A stretch of 64,000 bases of DNA from Limnohabitans sp. G3-2 (GCF_002778275.1 NZ_NESG01000001.1:186001-250000), one strand, 5' to 3'; positions 8,408-18,408 are shown, counted from the first letter of the stretch. The notes: generated by a model not told the origin, from the sequence alone. Translations and numbers: made by a program.

Positions 8408-11400
8408 ATGTGGTTCACCCGTGTCAGTCTGAAAAACCCCGTCTTTGCCACCATGGTCATGCTGGCCCTGGTGGTCATGGGCTTGTTCTCGTACCAACGC
8501 CTCAAAGTTGACCAATTCCCCAACATCGATTTCCCGGTGGTGGTGGTCAGCACCGAATACCCCGGCGCTTCGCCTGAAATCGTGGAAAGCGAAGTGTCCA
8601 AAAAAATCGAGGAAGGCGTCAACTCGATCGCGGGCATCAGCGCCCTGACCTCGCGCAGCTACGAAAACCAGTCGGTGGTGGTCATCGAGTTCCAGCTGAA
8701 CATCAACGGCCGCAAGGCGGCCGAAGATGTGCGTGAGAAGGTGGCGGCCATTCGCCCTACGCTGCGCTCCGAAGTCAAAGAACCCAAGGTGCTGCGCTTT
8801 GACCCTTCCGCTCGGGCCATTTGGTCTTTGGCCGTGGTGCCCACTGCGCCGACAGAGGGCACCAACGCCACACCCCATGCGTCGCTGAGTGCGGTAGAGC
8901 TGACCAACTGGTCTGAGCAGGTGCTGAAAAAACGCTTGGAAAACGTCCGCGGTGTGGGTTCGGTTGCCTTGGTGGGCGGCACGCGGCGCGAGATCAACCT
9001 GTATCTGCAGCCCGCGGCCATGGAAGCGCTGGGCGTGACAGCCGAGCAAGCGGTCAGCGCGGTTCGCAATGAAAACCAAGACCTCCCCGTCGGTGCGATC
9101 CGCTCCCTCGAGCAGGAAAGGATGGTGCAAATCGAATCGCGGATGAAGCGCCCCGAGGATTTCGAGCGGATCATCGTGGCCCGCAAAGGCAGCACCTCGG
9201 TACGTTTGTCCCAAGTGGCGCGGGTCAAAGACGGCGCCCAAGAGCTGGAGACCCTGGCGCTTTACAACGGACAACGCACCTTGCTGCTGACCGTCCAAAA
9301 ATCCCAGGACGAAAACACCATCGATGTGATCGATGGCTTGGTCAAAACCGTGGCCGCGATGAACGGCCAAATACCCCACGGCATCCGACTCGAACCCATC
9401 ACCGATGGCTCCAGGCCCATTCGCGTGGCCGTGGACAACGTGCGCCGCACCCTCATCGAAGGGGCCATCCTGACGGTGTTGATTGTTTTCCTGTTCTTGA
9501 ACTCTTGGCGCTCGACCGTCATCACGGGCTTGACACTGCCGATCTCACTGATCGGCACCTTCATGTTCATGCAAATGTTCGGATTCACGATCAACATGAT
9601 CACACTCATGGCGCTGTCGCTGTGCGTGGGCTTGCTGATCGACGACGCCATCGTGGTGCGCGAGAACATCGTGCGCCATGTGCAGATGGGGAAAAACGCG
9701 TACCAAGCCTCTTTGGAAGGCACACAAGAGATCGGGCTGGCGGTTCTGGCAACCACCTTGTCCATCGTGGCGGTTTTTTTGCCCATCGGCTTCATGGAAG
9801 GCATCATTGGCAAGTTCTTCCACGAATTTGGCATCACCATCGTGGCAGCGGTAATGATCTCGATGTTTGTGAGCTTCACGCTCGACCCCATGCTGTCAAG
9901 CATCTGGCATGACCCCAGCATCGAATCGCACGGCAAACGGCAAGGACCGCTGACTGTCTACGACAAAACCATTGGCCGGGTCACGGCTTGGTTTGACCGC
10001 GCAACCGACCAACTGGCCGAGGCTTACCAAAAGATTTTGGCTTGGGCCTTGGTCCACAAACGGAAAACTGTCTTGCTGGCCGTTGGCATTTTTACCTTGA
10101 GCGTCGTGATGCTTCGCTTCGTGGGCACCGAGTTTGTCCCCAAGGCCGACTTCTCTGAAACCACCGTGAATTTTCAGACCCCCGTGGGCAGCGCCCTCGA
10201 AGCCACAGAAGCCAAGGCCCAACAGGTCCAAGCCATCATCCGCGAGTTGCCCGAAGTGCGCTACACCTTGGCCACGCTCAACACCGGCAACGCGCTGGGC
10301 AAAAACAACGCCAGCATTTACGTGCGACTGGTCGATCGCAAGGACCGAAAACGCAATGTTGACGAGATGTCGGGCGTGCTGCGCCAACGCCTGAGCCAAG
10401 TCCCGGGCATCACGGTCACACACGTCGGCCTGCTGGACTCGGTGGGCGGCAACAAACAGGTGGAATTTTCATTGCAAGGCCCCGACCAGCGCGAATTGGA
10501 ACGCCTGGCTTTGGGTGTGATGGAAAAAGTCCGCGACATACCCGGTTTGGTGGATTTGGATTCCAGTGTCAAAGCCAACAAGCCGACTTTGCGTGTGGAC
10601 GTGTTGCGCGACTCTGCGGCGGACTTGGGTTTGGGCACCGCTCAAATCGCTGGTCCCCTGCGCACTTTGGTGGCAGGCCAATCGGTGGGCAACTGGCGCG
10701 CCCCGGACGACCAAACCTACGACGTGATCGTCCGTTTGTCTCCCGAAAGCCGAAACGCCGCCCAAGATTTGGACCGACTGCCGTTTGTCATGGGCAACGG
10801 GCCCGACGGCAGCCCGCGCATTGTCCGCTTGGGCCAAGTGGCCAAAATCACCGAGTCGACGGGTTCCAACCAGATCAACCGGCGCGAGCTGACGCGCGAA
10901 GTGGCCATCAATGCCAACACCTTCGGCCGCGCTGCTGGCGAAGTGTCAGCGGACATCCGAAAAATCATGGACCAGGTCAGCCTGCCGCCAGGCTACCGCT
11001 ACCAGTTTGGTGGCTCCACCAAAAACATGGCGGAATCATTTGGCTATGCGCTCACAGCCTTGGCCATGGCGGTGATTTTCATCTACATGATTTTGGCCAG
11101 CCAATTCAAGAGCTTTTTGCAACCCCTGGCTTTGATGACCGCCCTGCCCTTGACCTTGATTGGCGTGGTGCTGGCGCTGATGGCGTTTCGCTCGACCTTG
11201 TCGATGTTCTCCATCATTGGCGTGATCATGCTGATGGGCTTGGTCACCAAAAACGCGATTTTGCTGGTGGACTTTGCCATCCGGGCCCGAGAGGACCAAA
11301 CCGATGCCGATGGACGCCTGATCCCGGGCATGGCGCGCAGTGAGGCGCTCTTGATGGCCGCCAAGGTGCGTCTGCGTCCTATTTTGATGACCACCTTGGC

Positions 11401-11623
11401 CATGATTTTTGGCATGGTGCCACTGGCTTTTGCCATGACCGAGGGCTCCGAGCAGCGCGCGCCCATGGGCCAGGCCGTGATCGGCGGCGTCATCACCTCG
11501 TCGCTGCTGACCTTGGTGGTGGTGCCGGTGGTCTATTGCTACATGGACGATTTGGCCCAATGGCTCAGACGAAAAGCAGGCTTGGCCCCAGCGCGTCAGG
11601 GTGACGACACGCCAGCCCCTTAA
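8408..11623 (+). CDS. RND multidrug efflux pump, inner-membrane subunit (HAE1 family)
   Basis: 1071 residues, full length for an AcrB-type transporter. It starts MWFTRVSLKNPVFATMVMLA and has two copies of a TM1 plus large periplasmic loop plus five-helix block. The proton-relay aspartates are in TM4 (LLIDDAIVV, D412 and D413) and the partner lysine is in the second half (VTKNAILL, K948). It would export hydrophobic or amphiphilic compounds using proton-motive force. It resembles the MexF/MdtB-like side of HAE1, but substrates cannot be predicted. It forms an operon with the adaptor upstream. Confidence 0.94.
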   Translation: MWFTRVSLKNPVFATMVMLALVVMGLFSYQRLKVDQFPNIDFPVVVVSTEYPGASPEIVESEVSKKIEEGVNSIAGISALTSRSYENQSVVVIEFQLNINGRKAAEDVREKVAAIRPTLRSEVKEPKVLRFDPSARAIWSLAVVPTAPTEGTNATPHASLSAVELTNWSEQVLKKRLENVRGVGSVALVGGTRREINLYLQPAAMEALGVTAEQAVSAVRNENQDLPVGAIRSLEQERMVQIESRMKRPEDFERIIVARKGSTSVRLSQVARVKDGAQELETLALYNGQRTLLLTVQKSQDENTIDVIDGLVKTVAAMNGQIPHGIRLEPITDGSRPIRVAVDNVRRTLIEGAILTVLIVFLFLNSWRSTVITGLTLPISLIGTFMFMQMFGFTINMITLMALSLCVGLLIDDAIVVRENIVRHVQMGKNAYQASLEGTQEIGLAVLATTLSIVAVFLPIGFMEGIIGKFFHEFGITIVAAVMISMFVSFTLDPMLSSIWHDPSIESHGKRQGPLTVYDKTIGRVTAWFDRATDQLAEAYQKILAWALVHKRKTVLLAVGIFTLSVVMLRFVGTEFVPKADFSETTVNFQTPVGSALEATEAKAQQVQAIIRELPEVRYTLATLNTGNALGKNNASIYVRLVDRKDRKRNVDEMSGVLRQRLSQVPGITVTHVGLLDSVGGNKQVEFSLQGPDQRELERLALGVMEKVRDIPGLVDLDSSVKANKPTLRVDVLRDSAADLGLGTAQIAGPLRTLVAGQSVGNWRAPDDQTYDVIVRLSPESRNAAQDLDRLPFVMGNGPDGSPRIVRLGQVAKITESTGSNQINRRELTREVAINANTFGRAAGEVSADIRKIMDQVSLPPGYRYQFGGSTKNMAESFGYALTALAMAVIFIYMILASQFKSFLQPLALMTALPLTLIGVVLALMAFRSTLSMFSIIGVIMLMGLVTKNAILLVDFAIRAREDQTDADGRLIPGMARSEALLMAAKVRLRPILMTTLAMIFGMVPLAFAMTEGSEQRAPMGQAVIGGVITSSLLTLVVVPVVYCYMDDLAQWLRRKAGLAPARQGDDTPAP

Positions 11624-11664
11624 AATCACCGACTATTTGAACAAGACCCCCGTAGGAGTTAGCC

Positions 11665-12324
11665 ATGGACATGAATCAAGCCCGCTTCAACATGATTGAG
11701 CAGCAAATCCGCCCCTGGGAAGTGCTGGACCCCGACGTGTTGGCGCTGCTGTCCACCGTACGCCGTGAAGATTTCGTGCCTTTGGCGCACCAAGCACTGG
11801 CTTTTGTCGACATGGAAATCCCTTTGGGCCAAGGGCCCAGCCAAGTCATGTTGGCCCCACGGGTTCAGGCGCGCCTTTTGCAAGATCTGGCGGTACAAGC
11901 CACCGACAAAGCACTCGACGTGGGCACCGGTTCGGGTTTCATGGCCGCCTTGCTGGCCCACCAAGCCGCCAGTGTGCTCAGCCTCGAAATCGATGCAGGC
12001 CTGGCCCAGCAAGCCCAAGCCAACCTGCAAAAAGCAGGCGTCACCAACGTCACCGTCCGTCAAGCCGATGGCAGCCAAGGTGCAAGCGCCGACGGACCGT
12101 TCGATGTGATCGTGCTCAATGGCTCGGTCGCCGAAGTCCCTGCCACACTGCTACAACAACTGACGTTGGGCGGTCGTTTGGTGGCCATCGTGGGCCAAGA
12201 GCCCATGATGCGTGCCACCGTCATCACCCGCAACACCGAAACCACCTGGACCACCACCGAGCCCTGGGATTGCAACGCACCCCGCCTGTCTGGTTTTGCC
12301 GAGCCTTCCCACTTCAAGTTCTGA
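11665..12324 (+). CDS. pcm: Protein-L-isoaspartate O-methyltransferase family protein
   Basis: 219 residues. It is a class I SAM-dependent methyltransferase with the nucleotide-binding motif LDVGTGSGFMAALLA, preceded by the PIMT N-terminal pattern MIEQQIRPW and VRREDFVP. It would methylate isoaspartyl sites in damaged proteins. Members in this subgroup are somewhat diverged from E. coli Pcm, so the exact activity is less certain than the family. A strong AGGAG site precedes the ATG. The pcm–rhodanese–tolC order is one I associate with Burkholderiales. Confidence 0.85.
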   Translation: MDMNQARFNMIEQQIRPWEVLDPDVLALLSTVRREDFVPLAHQALAFVDMEIPLGQGPSQVMLAPRVQARLLQDLAVQATDKALDVGTGSGFMAALLAHQAASVLSLEIDAGLAQQAQANLQKAGVTNVTVRQADGSQGASADGPFDVIVLNGSVAEVPATLLQQLTLGGRLVAIVGQEPMMRATVITRNTETTWTTTEPWDCNAPRLSGFAEPSHFKF

Positions 12325-12331
12325 GACCACC

Positions 12332-12661
12332 ATGGAACAAATTGCCCCTTCACAAGTGGCCGACTGGGCCTGCCAGCAAAGCCTTCGCCCTGTCCTCTTG
12401 GACGTGCGCGAAGGGTGGGAAGTGCAAACCGCCAGTGCCAAGGCGGACGGCCTTGACCTGGTGCACATGCCCATGCAAACCATTCCAGCCCGTCTGGATG
12501 AGCTGGACAAAACACGCCCCATCGCCTGCCTGTGCCACCACGGCGGCCGCAGCATGCAAGTGGCCCATTTTTTACTGCAACACGGCTACCAAGTCGTGAA
12601 TGTGGCGGGTGGCATCCACGCTTGGTCGGCCCAAGTTGATCCAACGGTCCCTGTTTATTGA
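12332..12661 (+). CDS. Rhodanese-like sulfurtransferase domain protein
   Basis: 109 residues from the ATG at 12332, eight bases after the pcm stop; a longer in-frame extension overlaps pcm and is not needed. It is a single rhodanese domain with VLLDVREGWE near the start, the active-site loop CHHGGRS (C68) and VNVAGGIHAW near the end. It could transfer sulfur from a persulfide or act as a binding module. It is cotranscribed with pcm and probably with the channel gene 35 bases downstream. Confidence 0.9.
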   Translation: MEQIAPSQVADWACQQSLRPVLLDVREGWEVQTASAKADGLDLVHMPMQTIPARLDELDKTRPIACLCHHGGRSMQVAHFLLQHGYQVVNVAGGIHAWSAQVDPTVPVY

Positions 12662-12696
12662 GCCTCGTTGTTCTCCCATTTCCGAAAGAACTCTCC

Positions 12697-14010
12697 ATGA
12701 CACTGCGCCTATTGCCTTTGACCCTCTCTTTGGCGGCTGTCTTGACAGGTGCCGCTCAAGCCCAGAGCTTGGCTCAGCTTTATGAAGCGGCCAAGGGCTA
12801 CGACGCCAGTTTCAAGGCGGCCCAGTCGCAATACCAAGCCAACTTGGCCAAGGCAGAACAAGCCAAAGCTTTGCTGCGTCCCACCGTCGGCCTGGCGGCC
12901 ACTGTCAGCGAAAGCGACTTTGACAGCCAAACCACCGTGCCCGATGCCCGGTACGGAACACGCAACGGCACGCTCAGCGCCAGTCAACCGCTGTTTCGCC
13001 CCGCCAACTCCGCGGCTTACCAGCAAGGCCTGAAACAGGCCGATCTGGCCCAAGCCCAACTGAAAACCGCGGAACAAGACTTGATCGTCCGGGTGAGTCA
13101 AGCCTACTTTGACGTGCTGACCGCCCAAGAAAGTCTGGCATTTGTCAAAGCCCAAAAAATCGCCGTGTCCGAACAATTGGCTGCAGCCAAGCGCAATTTT
13201 GAAGTGGGCACCTCCACCATCACCGACACACGCGAAGCGCAAGCGCGTTTTGACTTGGTCACGGCCCAAGAAATCGCAGCCGAGAACGATTTGCGCGTCA
13301 AGAAATTGGCCTTGGACCAATCGGTTGGCACCCCAAATGCCCAACCTTTCGCCATCAAATCCGGTGCCAACTTGGCCACCACGGCCCATGGCGATGTGCA
13401 AATTTGGGTTCAACAAGCCACGGAACAAAATCCCGGTATTGCACTCGCCCGCATTGCCCTGGAAGTGGCCCAACTCGAAACTGAAAAAGCCAAGGCGGGG
13501 CACATGCCCACTTTGGACCTGACCGCGTCATTCGGTGCAACGCGCTATCGCAACGGCAATTTGACTTCGCGCGTCGACAACAACATAGGCACCATTGGCC
13601 TGAACTTCAACCTGCCTTTGTACGCGGGCCATGCCACTCAAAATCGCATACAGGAAACTGTCGCCTTGGAAGAAAAGGCCCGCAACGACCTGGACGTCGC
13701 ACAGCGCAATGTGACCCAAGCCACGCGCACCGCCTTCTTGGGTGTGCAATCTGGTCTGGGTCAAGTCAAGGCACTCGAAGCGGCTGAAGCCTCCAGCCAG
13801 AGCGCTCTGGATGCGAACAAACTGGGTTACCAAGTCGGTGTGCGCATCAACATCGATGTGCTCAACAGCCAAAGCCAACTCTTCCAAACCAAGCGCGATC
13901 TGGCCAAAGCCCGTTACGACCTGCTGTTGGGGCAGTTGAAACTGAGCCAGGCTGCGGGGGTGTTGAAACTGGAAGACTTGCAAAAAGTCAACGACTTGCT
14001 CCAAAAATAA
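12697..14010 (+). CDS. tolC: TolC-family outer-membrane channel
   Basis: 437 residues from the ATG at 12697. The signal peptide (LLPLTLSLAAVLTGAAQA) is cleaved before QSLAQLYEAAK. Two repeats of the outer-membrane efflux protein fold follow, rich in coiled-coil helices (AQAQLKTAEQDLIVRVSQAYFDVL; KALEAAEASSQSALDANKLGYQVG, each a continuous helix). It is the type I secretion/efflux form with no lipobox, and forms the exit duct for the RND pump upstream and possibly other systems. Confidence 0.93.
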   Translation: MTLRLLPLTLSLAAVLTGAAQAQSLAQLYEAAKGYDASFKAAQSQYQANLAKAEQAKALLRPTVGLAATVSESDFDSQTTVPDARYGTRNGTLSASQPLFRPANSAAYQQGLKQADLAQAQLKTAEQDLIVRVSQAYFDVLTAQESLAFVKAQKIAVSEQLAAAKRNFEVGTSTITDTREAQARFDLVTAQEIAAENDLRVKKLALDQSVGTPNAQPFAIKSGANLATTAHGDVQIWVQQATEQNPGIALARIALEVAQLETEKAKAGHMPTLDLTASFGATRYRNGNLTSRVDNNIGTIGLNFNLPLYAGHATQNRIQETVALEEKARNDLDVAQRNVTQATRTAFLGVQSGLGQVKALEAAEASSQSALDANKLGYQVGVRINIDVLNSQSQLFQTKRDLAKARYDLLLGQLKLSQAAGVLKLEDLQKVNDLLQK

Positions 14011-14128
14011 CCCAGCTGTTCTGTCCCCTCGTTTGAGCACTGTGGGTACCCCCAATCACCGTGTCATGACCATGTCCTGCGCGCGTGAACTTGCATGGCA
14101 AGTTTGAATTCATGAATCAACAATAAAA

Positions 14129-15097
14129 ATGAATATATTGGTGGTTGGTGGTGCTGGCTATATTGGGTCGCACATGGTCAAACAACTCGGGCTCATGGGC
14201 TGTCATGTGACCACGCTGGACAACCTGAGCAACGGCCATCGTGATGCTGTATTGTTTGGCTCGCTGATCGTGGGCGATTTGTCCGACCGAGTCTTATTGG
14301 GTCAGGTACTAGAGGCCGGCCGTTTTGACGCGGTGATGCATTTCGCATCGTTCATTCAAGTGGGCGAGTCTGTGGAGCAGCCCGCTAAATATTACGACAA
14401 CAATGTCATGAACACGCTTCATTTGCTTGATGCGATGCGAATGGCCAAGATCAATCGATTCATTTTTTCGTCAACTGCAGCGACTTTCGGATCGCCTCTG
14501 TACACACCGATTGACGAAGTGCACCCACAAAATCCCATCAATCCCTATGGGCGCAGCAAATGGATGGTCGAACAAATCTTGGAAGACTTTGACAGGGCAT
14601 ACGGATTGAAGTCGGTTTGTCTTCGCTATTTCAACGCTGCAGGTGCGGATCCAGAGGGTCAATTAGGCGAACGGCACTCACCAGAAACGCATTTGATCCC
14701 CTTGGTTTTGCAAACAGCATCTGGCAAGCGGCCCCATATCTCAGTTTTTGGACGTGATTACGATACACCTGACGGAACTTGCATACGCGACTACGTACAT
14801 GTCAGCGACTTGTGTGACGCACACTGGTTGGGGCTGCAAGCCCTGTTACAGGGAGCCAACAGCGAACAGTACAACCTCGGCAATGGCAACGGCTTTTCGG
14901 TACAGGAAGTGATTGACACTGCGATGCGAATCACCGGGACAACCATTCCGGTACGGAATGCCCCGCGTCGCCACGGAGACCCTGACCGCTTGGTCGCTAA
15001 CGCGACGCGAGCCAAAAAGTCACTGGGTTGGCTCCCGAAGTATTCAGATTTGGACGCCATTGTGCTTCACAGTTGGCGATGGGAGCGGCGCCAATAG
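14129..15097 (+). CDS. galE: UDP-glucose 4-epimerase
   Basis: 322 residues. It interconverts UDP-glucose and UDP-galactose (or the N-acetyl forms), supplying sugars for LPS. It is an extended SDR with the NAD motif GGAGYIGSHM at the N-terminus, FSSTAATFG, the catalytic YGRSK (Tyr and Lys), RYFNAAGADPEG and the DGTCIRDYVHVSDL signature of GalE. The coding DNA is visibly AT-richer than tolC before it; one 60-base line I counted was about 43% GC. It has no plus-strand partner nearby. Confidence 0.93.
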   Translation: MNILVVGGAGYIGSHMVKQLGLMGCHVTTLDNLSNGHRDAVLFGSLIVGDLSDRVLLGQVLEAGRFDAVMHFASFIQVGESVEQPAKYYDNNVMNTLHLLDAMRMAKINRFIFSSTAATFGSPLYTPIDEVHPQNPINPYGRSKWMVEQILEDFDRAYGLKSVCLRYFNAAGADPEGQLGERHSPETHLIPLVLQTASGKRPHISVFGRDYDTPDGTCIRDYVHVSDLCDAHWLGLQALLQGANSEQYNLGNGNGFSVQEVIDTAMRITGTTIPVRNAPRRHGDPDRLVANATRAKKSLGWLPKYSDLDAIVLHSWRWERRQ

Positions 15098-15111
15098 GTT
15101 TGATGATGCCG

Positions 15112-16104
15112 TCACAAGCCCATTGATTGAATGAAAGCATTCATATCTTGACGCTCTTGAGCTGCGCTGTAGGTCTTGGACAGCTGATCGATCGCCTCAT
15201 CAAATATGGGAAAGTGATCCATTGCGTCCAAGACCTCAACCTTGTCCAACACCTTCTGAGCAAATCTGACCACGTCTCCCGACTCGACGACATCAAATAT
15301 CTCCGGTAGCCAGTACTCCTTCGCGCCCTGCCCCGTATAGCCAATGACCTGATTGCCCGACAACGCCGCCTCAAGCGGAGGCAAGGGGCACCCCTCAAAA
15401 TGGCTAAAGGACATGAAAATTTTGGAACGCTGCAACAGTTCGGCCACGCCCACTTCATTGAGCCCATCAATAGGAACGACACGCCAGTGAGAAGGCAAAT
15501 GGTTTCGCAAAAAAAAGAGCACTTTGGAGGAGTGATCGGCCAGTTTGCGGGGCATGTAAGTGATCAAATTTTCTTTAGCTTGCCTTGGATTAAAACAACT
15601 GGCATCGACCGAGTAGTGAACACGCAAAATTTTCGACTCAGTCCCCGGAAAGGCCATGGCAACACAGCGACTTGCATCATCAGAAATGGTCAAAATGCAA
15701 CGCGCGCCTTGATAGGCTTCGTTCAAAATCTTTGCACACCCTTTGCTGATGTAATAACCGTTTTGGACAAATATGGCGAAAGGCACCTTCATCCTGGCAA
15801 GCTGGTCACCATATTTTCGTGCCCACAATTCGGGTAAAACAAGCATGTGCCGTTGAGGATCAAAGCAGCCATCAATGCCTGAGAGCGAAGGCTTACCCAC
15901 CCAACGCCATTTAAAAAAACCCCGTTTAACTGGCACTTGAGACTCGAACCATCGAACCCTGAATGTCCATGTATTTGGATGCATAACGGATGCAGAGTGC
16001 CCCCGCTCGCTCAATAACTGATTCACAAGCTCAGCTTGGCGATAAATGACTTTAACGCCACCGACTGCTTTTTTGATCGGGTGACAAAGGTAAACAAGTT
16101 CCAT
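15112..16104 (-). CDS. Glycosyltransferase, probably GT4-like, in LPS locus
   Basis: 330 residues from the ATG at 16104 (MELVYLCHPIKKAVGGVKVI). The frame runs 43 codons further upstream, but the GGVKVIYRQAELVNQL start is typical for a GT-B enzyme, with the GGV glycine loop followed by a helix. The C-terminal half has SFSHFEGCPLPPLEAALSG and GAKEYW, the donor-binding E-x7-E type region. The donor and acceptor are unknown. It is transcribed convergently with galE (14 bases apart) and divergently from the ligase-like gene. Confidence 0.75.
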   Translation of the reverse strand: MELVYLCHPIKKAVGGVKVIYRQAELVNQLLSERGHSASVMHPNTWTFRVRWFESQVPVKRGFFKWRWVGKPSLSGIDGCFDPQRHMLVLPELWARKYGDQLARMKVPFAIFVQNGYYISKGCAKILNEAYQGARCILTISDDASRCVAMAFPGTESKILRVHYSVDASCFNPRQAKENLITYMPRKLADHSSKVLFFLRNHLPSHWRVVPIDGLNEVGVAELLQRSKIFMSFSHFEGCPLPPLEAALSGNQVIGYTGQGAKEYWLPEIFDVVESGDVVRFAQKVLDKVEVLDAMDHFPIFDEAIDQLSKTYSAAQERQDMNAFIQSMGL

Positions 16105-16303
16105 GAGGTTTTCTTTGAGTCGTCCATTCATCGCAGGCGCGATCGTGCAAGTCGCCGCTCTTTCCATGCGCGCAATGTGTCGTTCCGCCTGATTATGCGA
16201 CCGACTGAGCGGAAGTTTGCACACGCCTGCCAACCGTACAAATCAGTCAAAGTGAGGCATCGCGTGCGAAAATCCAACTTTACCGTGCTAACGTGAGGAC
16301 AAA

Positions 16304-17518
16304 GTGACTGATATCCGCATGAATAAAATCGACAAAATTCAGAGAGGTATGCACGGTCTGTTTTTTGTTTTCGGCTTTTCAGCTTTTCTTCCACAGGGAT
16401 TGAGTGCCGCTGTTTTATTGCTTGTCTTGATTGGCTGGCTCACATTCAGCAAACAAAGGCAACTGCATATGCAGCAATTGCCTTCGAAATCCATCATGCT
16501 GTTGCTGGCTGCTTTTGCGCTCTGGCCTTTCTTGGTTGCCGCTTATTACGGATGGTTCACCGATACAACAACACGTCTTTTCCATATGGCGAGAGTTGCA
16601 TTGATGTTGCAAATGGGATTGATGACAACATCATCAGAGCGATTGATCGCCTTCAAAGGTCTTGTCTGGGGCGGTATCTTTACAAGCTTAGTCATGCTTG
16701 TTCATCAGGTTCACCCCTTGCCTGAATGGACTGTTTGGCATCACTTGCTTGAAGTGAAAGGGAGTCAGAGTTCTCGGGCCATGATCATGCTGGCTCTGAC
16801 AGCAGGGGTGTGCGCCGCAATGTGCTTAAAAAATCGCCCATACAGCAGACCTCCATCTCTTCAATGGCTCACAATGGCTGTGTTTTTGGCCTTTGTTGTG
16901 GGATTTTTTAGCATCTCTAAAAATGCACAAATCATTTTGCTGACGCTTCCGGTGGTTTTATTGATCCATCATCATCGATCGGTACGTGGCGGTTTGATGG
17001 CGATAGCGTTTTTCGTATTCTTGACCGTGGTCGCCTGGAAATTATTCCCATCCTTGTCCGGACGCTTTACGCAGGCAATGGTTGAACTCCAAAACGTGAT
17101 GAACAGCGGCAATTGTGAAAGCAGCGTCGGTGTTCGCTTCGCGATGTACAAGATGGCTTGGAGTCAGTTACAACTTCATCCTTGGGTTGGTACTGGCATC
17201 GGGAGTTTTGTAGACTACTGGGCACCGATGGCAGAAAAAAGCTGCCCTTCTACGGCAGGCATCAGACAACCACACAATGATTTTTTACTGTTTGCCATGG
17301 AAAGTGGCTGGTTGGGCTTGATCACCACCTTGGCTGTGATCGGCTGGTTTGTCAAAACCTTTTGGCAGCAAACCAACATTGACGGATCTGTTGGTTTGAT
17401 GTTGTGCTCGACTTTCATCATCACTGGAATGGTGAACTCTCCCATGAGAGACGCGGGGATCGGTTTTGTCATGATCTTCTTGCTGGCATCTTGCTACAAA
17501 AAAACAACCCCGAAATAA
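16304..17518 (+). CDS. O-antigen ligase/polymerase-like membrane protein (WaaL/Wzy_C domain)
   Basis: 404 residues from the GTG at 16304, which has GAGG six bases upstream; the ATG at 16319 is an alternative. About ten to twelve membrane helices are visible, with a large periplasmic loop between the later helices. That loop has HPWVGTGIGSF, then RQPHNDFLLFAMESGWLGL, the conserved Wzy_C pattern with its His. Such proteins join O-antigen to lipid A–core at the periplasmic face. Ligase and polymerase cannot be separated by reading alone. Base composition is AT-rich. Confidence 0.82.
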   Translation: MTDIRMNKIDKIQRGMHGLFFVFGFSAFLPQGLSAAVLLLVLIGWLTFSKQRQLHMQQLPSKSIMLLLAAFALWPFLVAAYYGWFTDTTTRLFHMARVALMLQMGLMTTSSERLIAFKGLVWGGIFTSLVMLVHQVHPLPEWTVWHHLLEVKGSQSSRAMIMLALTAGVCAAMCLKNRPYSRPPSLQWLTMAVFLAFVVGFFSISKNAQIILLTLPVVLLIHHHRSVRGGLMAIAFFVFLTVVAWKLFPSLSGRFTQAMVELQNVMNSGNCESSVGVRFAMYKMAWSQLQLHPWVGTGIGSFVDYWAPMAEKSCPSTAGIRQPHNDFLLFAMESGWLGLITTLAVIGWFVKTFWQQTNIDGSVGLMLCSTFIITGMVNSPMRDAGIGFVMIFLLASCYKKTTPK

Positions 17519-17550
17519 CGGTATAAATTAGCGATCAGCCAACGGTCTAC

Positions 17551-18408
17551 TCAACTGCGGAAAGCCCATACACCTCTCCAGCGACCCCACATGCGGGCGA
17601 CCAGTTTGGGGGAAAACAAGATCAACCTCAATGGCAACGCCAAAGTGGTCGTCCAAATGAGCTGCCTTCGCAAACGACTCGCTGCTTGGATAGATTGGTG
17701 TTTTTCCAGAAAAATCAGCTTCGATTGTGCATGGTGGTACCCACGCCAATACTCGCTTTGCCAAGGCGATCGGCCTCTCACCGAACCTCTTGACCGATGA
17801 AGCACCTTGACTTGCGGGCACAGAACCATGGGCAACTTCGCCTGAAAAAGGCGGAAACATAAATCATCGTCTTCGTAATACAAAAAGAAACGCTCATCAA
17901 AGAAGCCTGTCATGGCCATCCTGCTCATTCGCAACAGCATGACAGCGCCACAAACAAATCCAACACACACAGGACCTTCAGCACCTGCTCCGCGACTGCG
18001 CCAATACAAAGAGGGCCAGCGGTAATTGATCTCTGCTTTGCCGTCTGCGGCCATGAGTTGAGGCGCAACGAGGGCTGCATCGGGAAAATTTGCAGCAGCA
18101 GCCAGTAACTCGCCCAGGGATTTTGCAGTCATCTCGCAATCGGGATTGAGCAACAGGGAAAAAGGGGTCGTCACGCCTTCAAGTGCCCGATTGTTGGCCG
18201 CACCGAATCCGAGGTTCCGACCGTGCGACAAAACAGTCGCATGCGGCCAAAGCGCCTGAGCCTGTTGCGCTGTGCCGTCCTCGCTGCCATTGTCAGATAT
18301 AACGACGTGTGGACAAACAGACAAAACGGGTGAGAGCATCGGCAAACAATGTGCACTGTTGTAAGTCACCACCACCACAGTGATCCGCGAAAAATCCGCA
18401 CAACTCAT
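17551..18408 (-). CDS. Glycosyltransferase family 2 (rhamnosyltransferase-like)
   Basis: 285 residues. It is a GT-A fold with ITVVVVTYNSA at the start, ISDNGSEDGT, RNLGFGAANNRAL and LLLNPDCEM (DxD-like) in the N-terminal half, then FDERFFLYYEDDDLCFRL, the catalytic ED-x-D block of rhamnosyl-type GT2 enzymes. It adds a sugar to the LPS core or O-chain on the cytoplasmic side. The start overlaps the end of waaA by four bases (ATGA), so the two are translationally coupled. Confidence 0.88.
   Translation of the reverse strand: MSCADFSRITVVVVTYNSAHCLPMLSPVLSVCPHVVISDNGSEDGTAQQAQALWPHATVLSHGRNLGFGAANNRALEGVTTPFSLLLNPDCEMTAKSLGELLAAAANFPDAALVAPQLMAADGKAEINYRWPSLYWRSRGAGAEGPVCVGFVCGAVMLLRMSRMAMTGFFDERFFLYYEDDDLCFRLFQAKLPMVLCPQVKVLHRSRGSVRGRSPWQSEYWRGYHHAQSKLIFLEKHQSIQAASRLRRQLIWTTTLALPLRLILFSPKLVARMWGRWRGVWAFRS

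Larger units (their letters stand above)
14129..17550. other. AT-richer LPS block, possible horizontally acquired or variable segment
   Basis: galE, a glycosyltransferase and an O-antigen-ligase-like gene differ in base composition from both sides. Sample 60-base lines at 14401 and 16921 come to about 43% and 40% GC by hand count, whereas flanking genes are clearly GC-rich. It sits between tolC and the waaA operon. I see no direct repeats, transposase or tRNA at the edges. Confidence 0.55.

Noticed and set aside
14088..14104. AACTTGC/GCAAGTT hairpin upstream of galE
   Set aside because: It is a perfect 7-bp stem but with a three-base loop and no T-run. It could be an operator or chance, and there is too little evidence for either.
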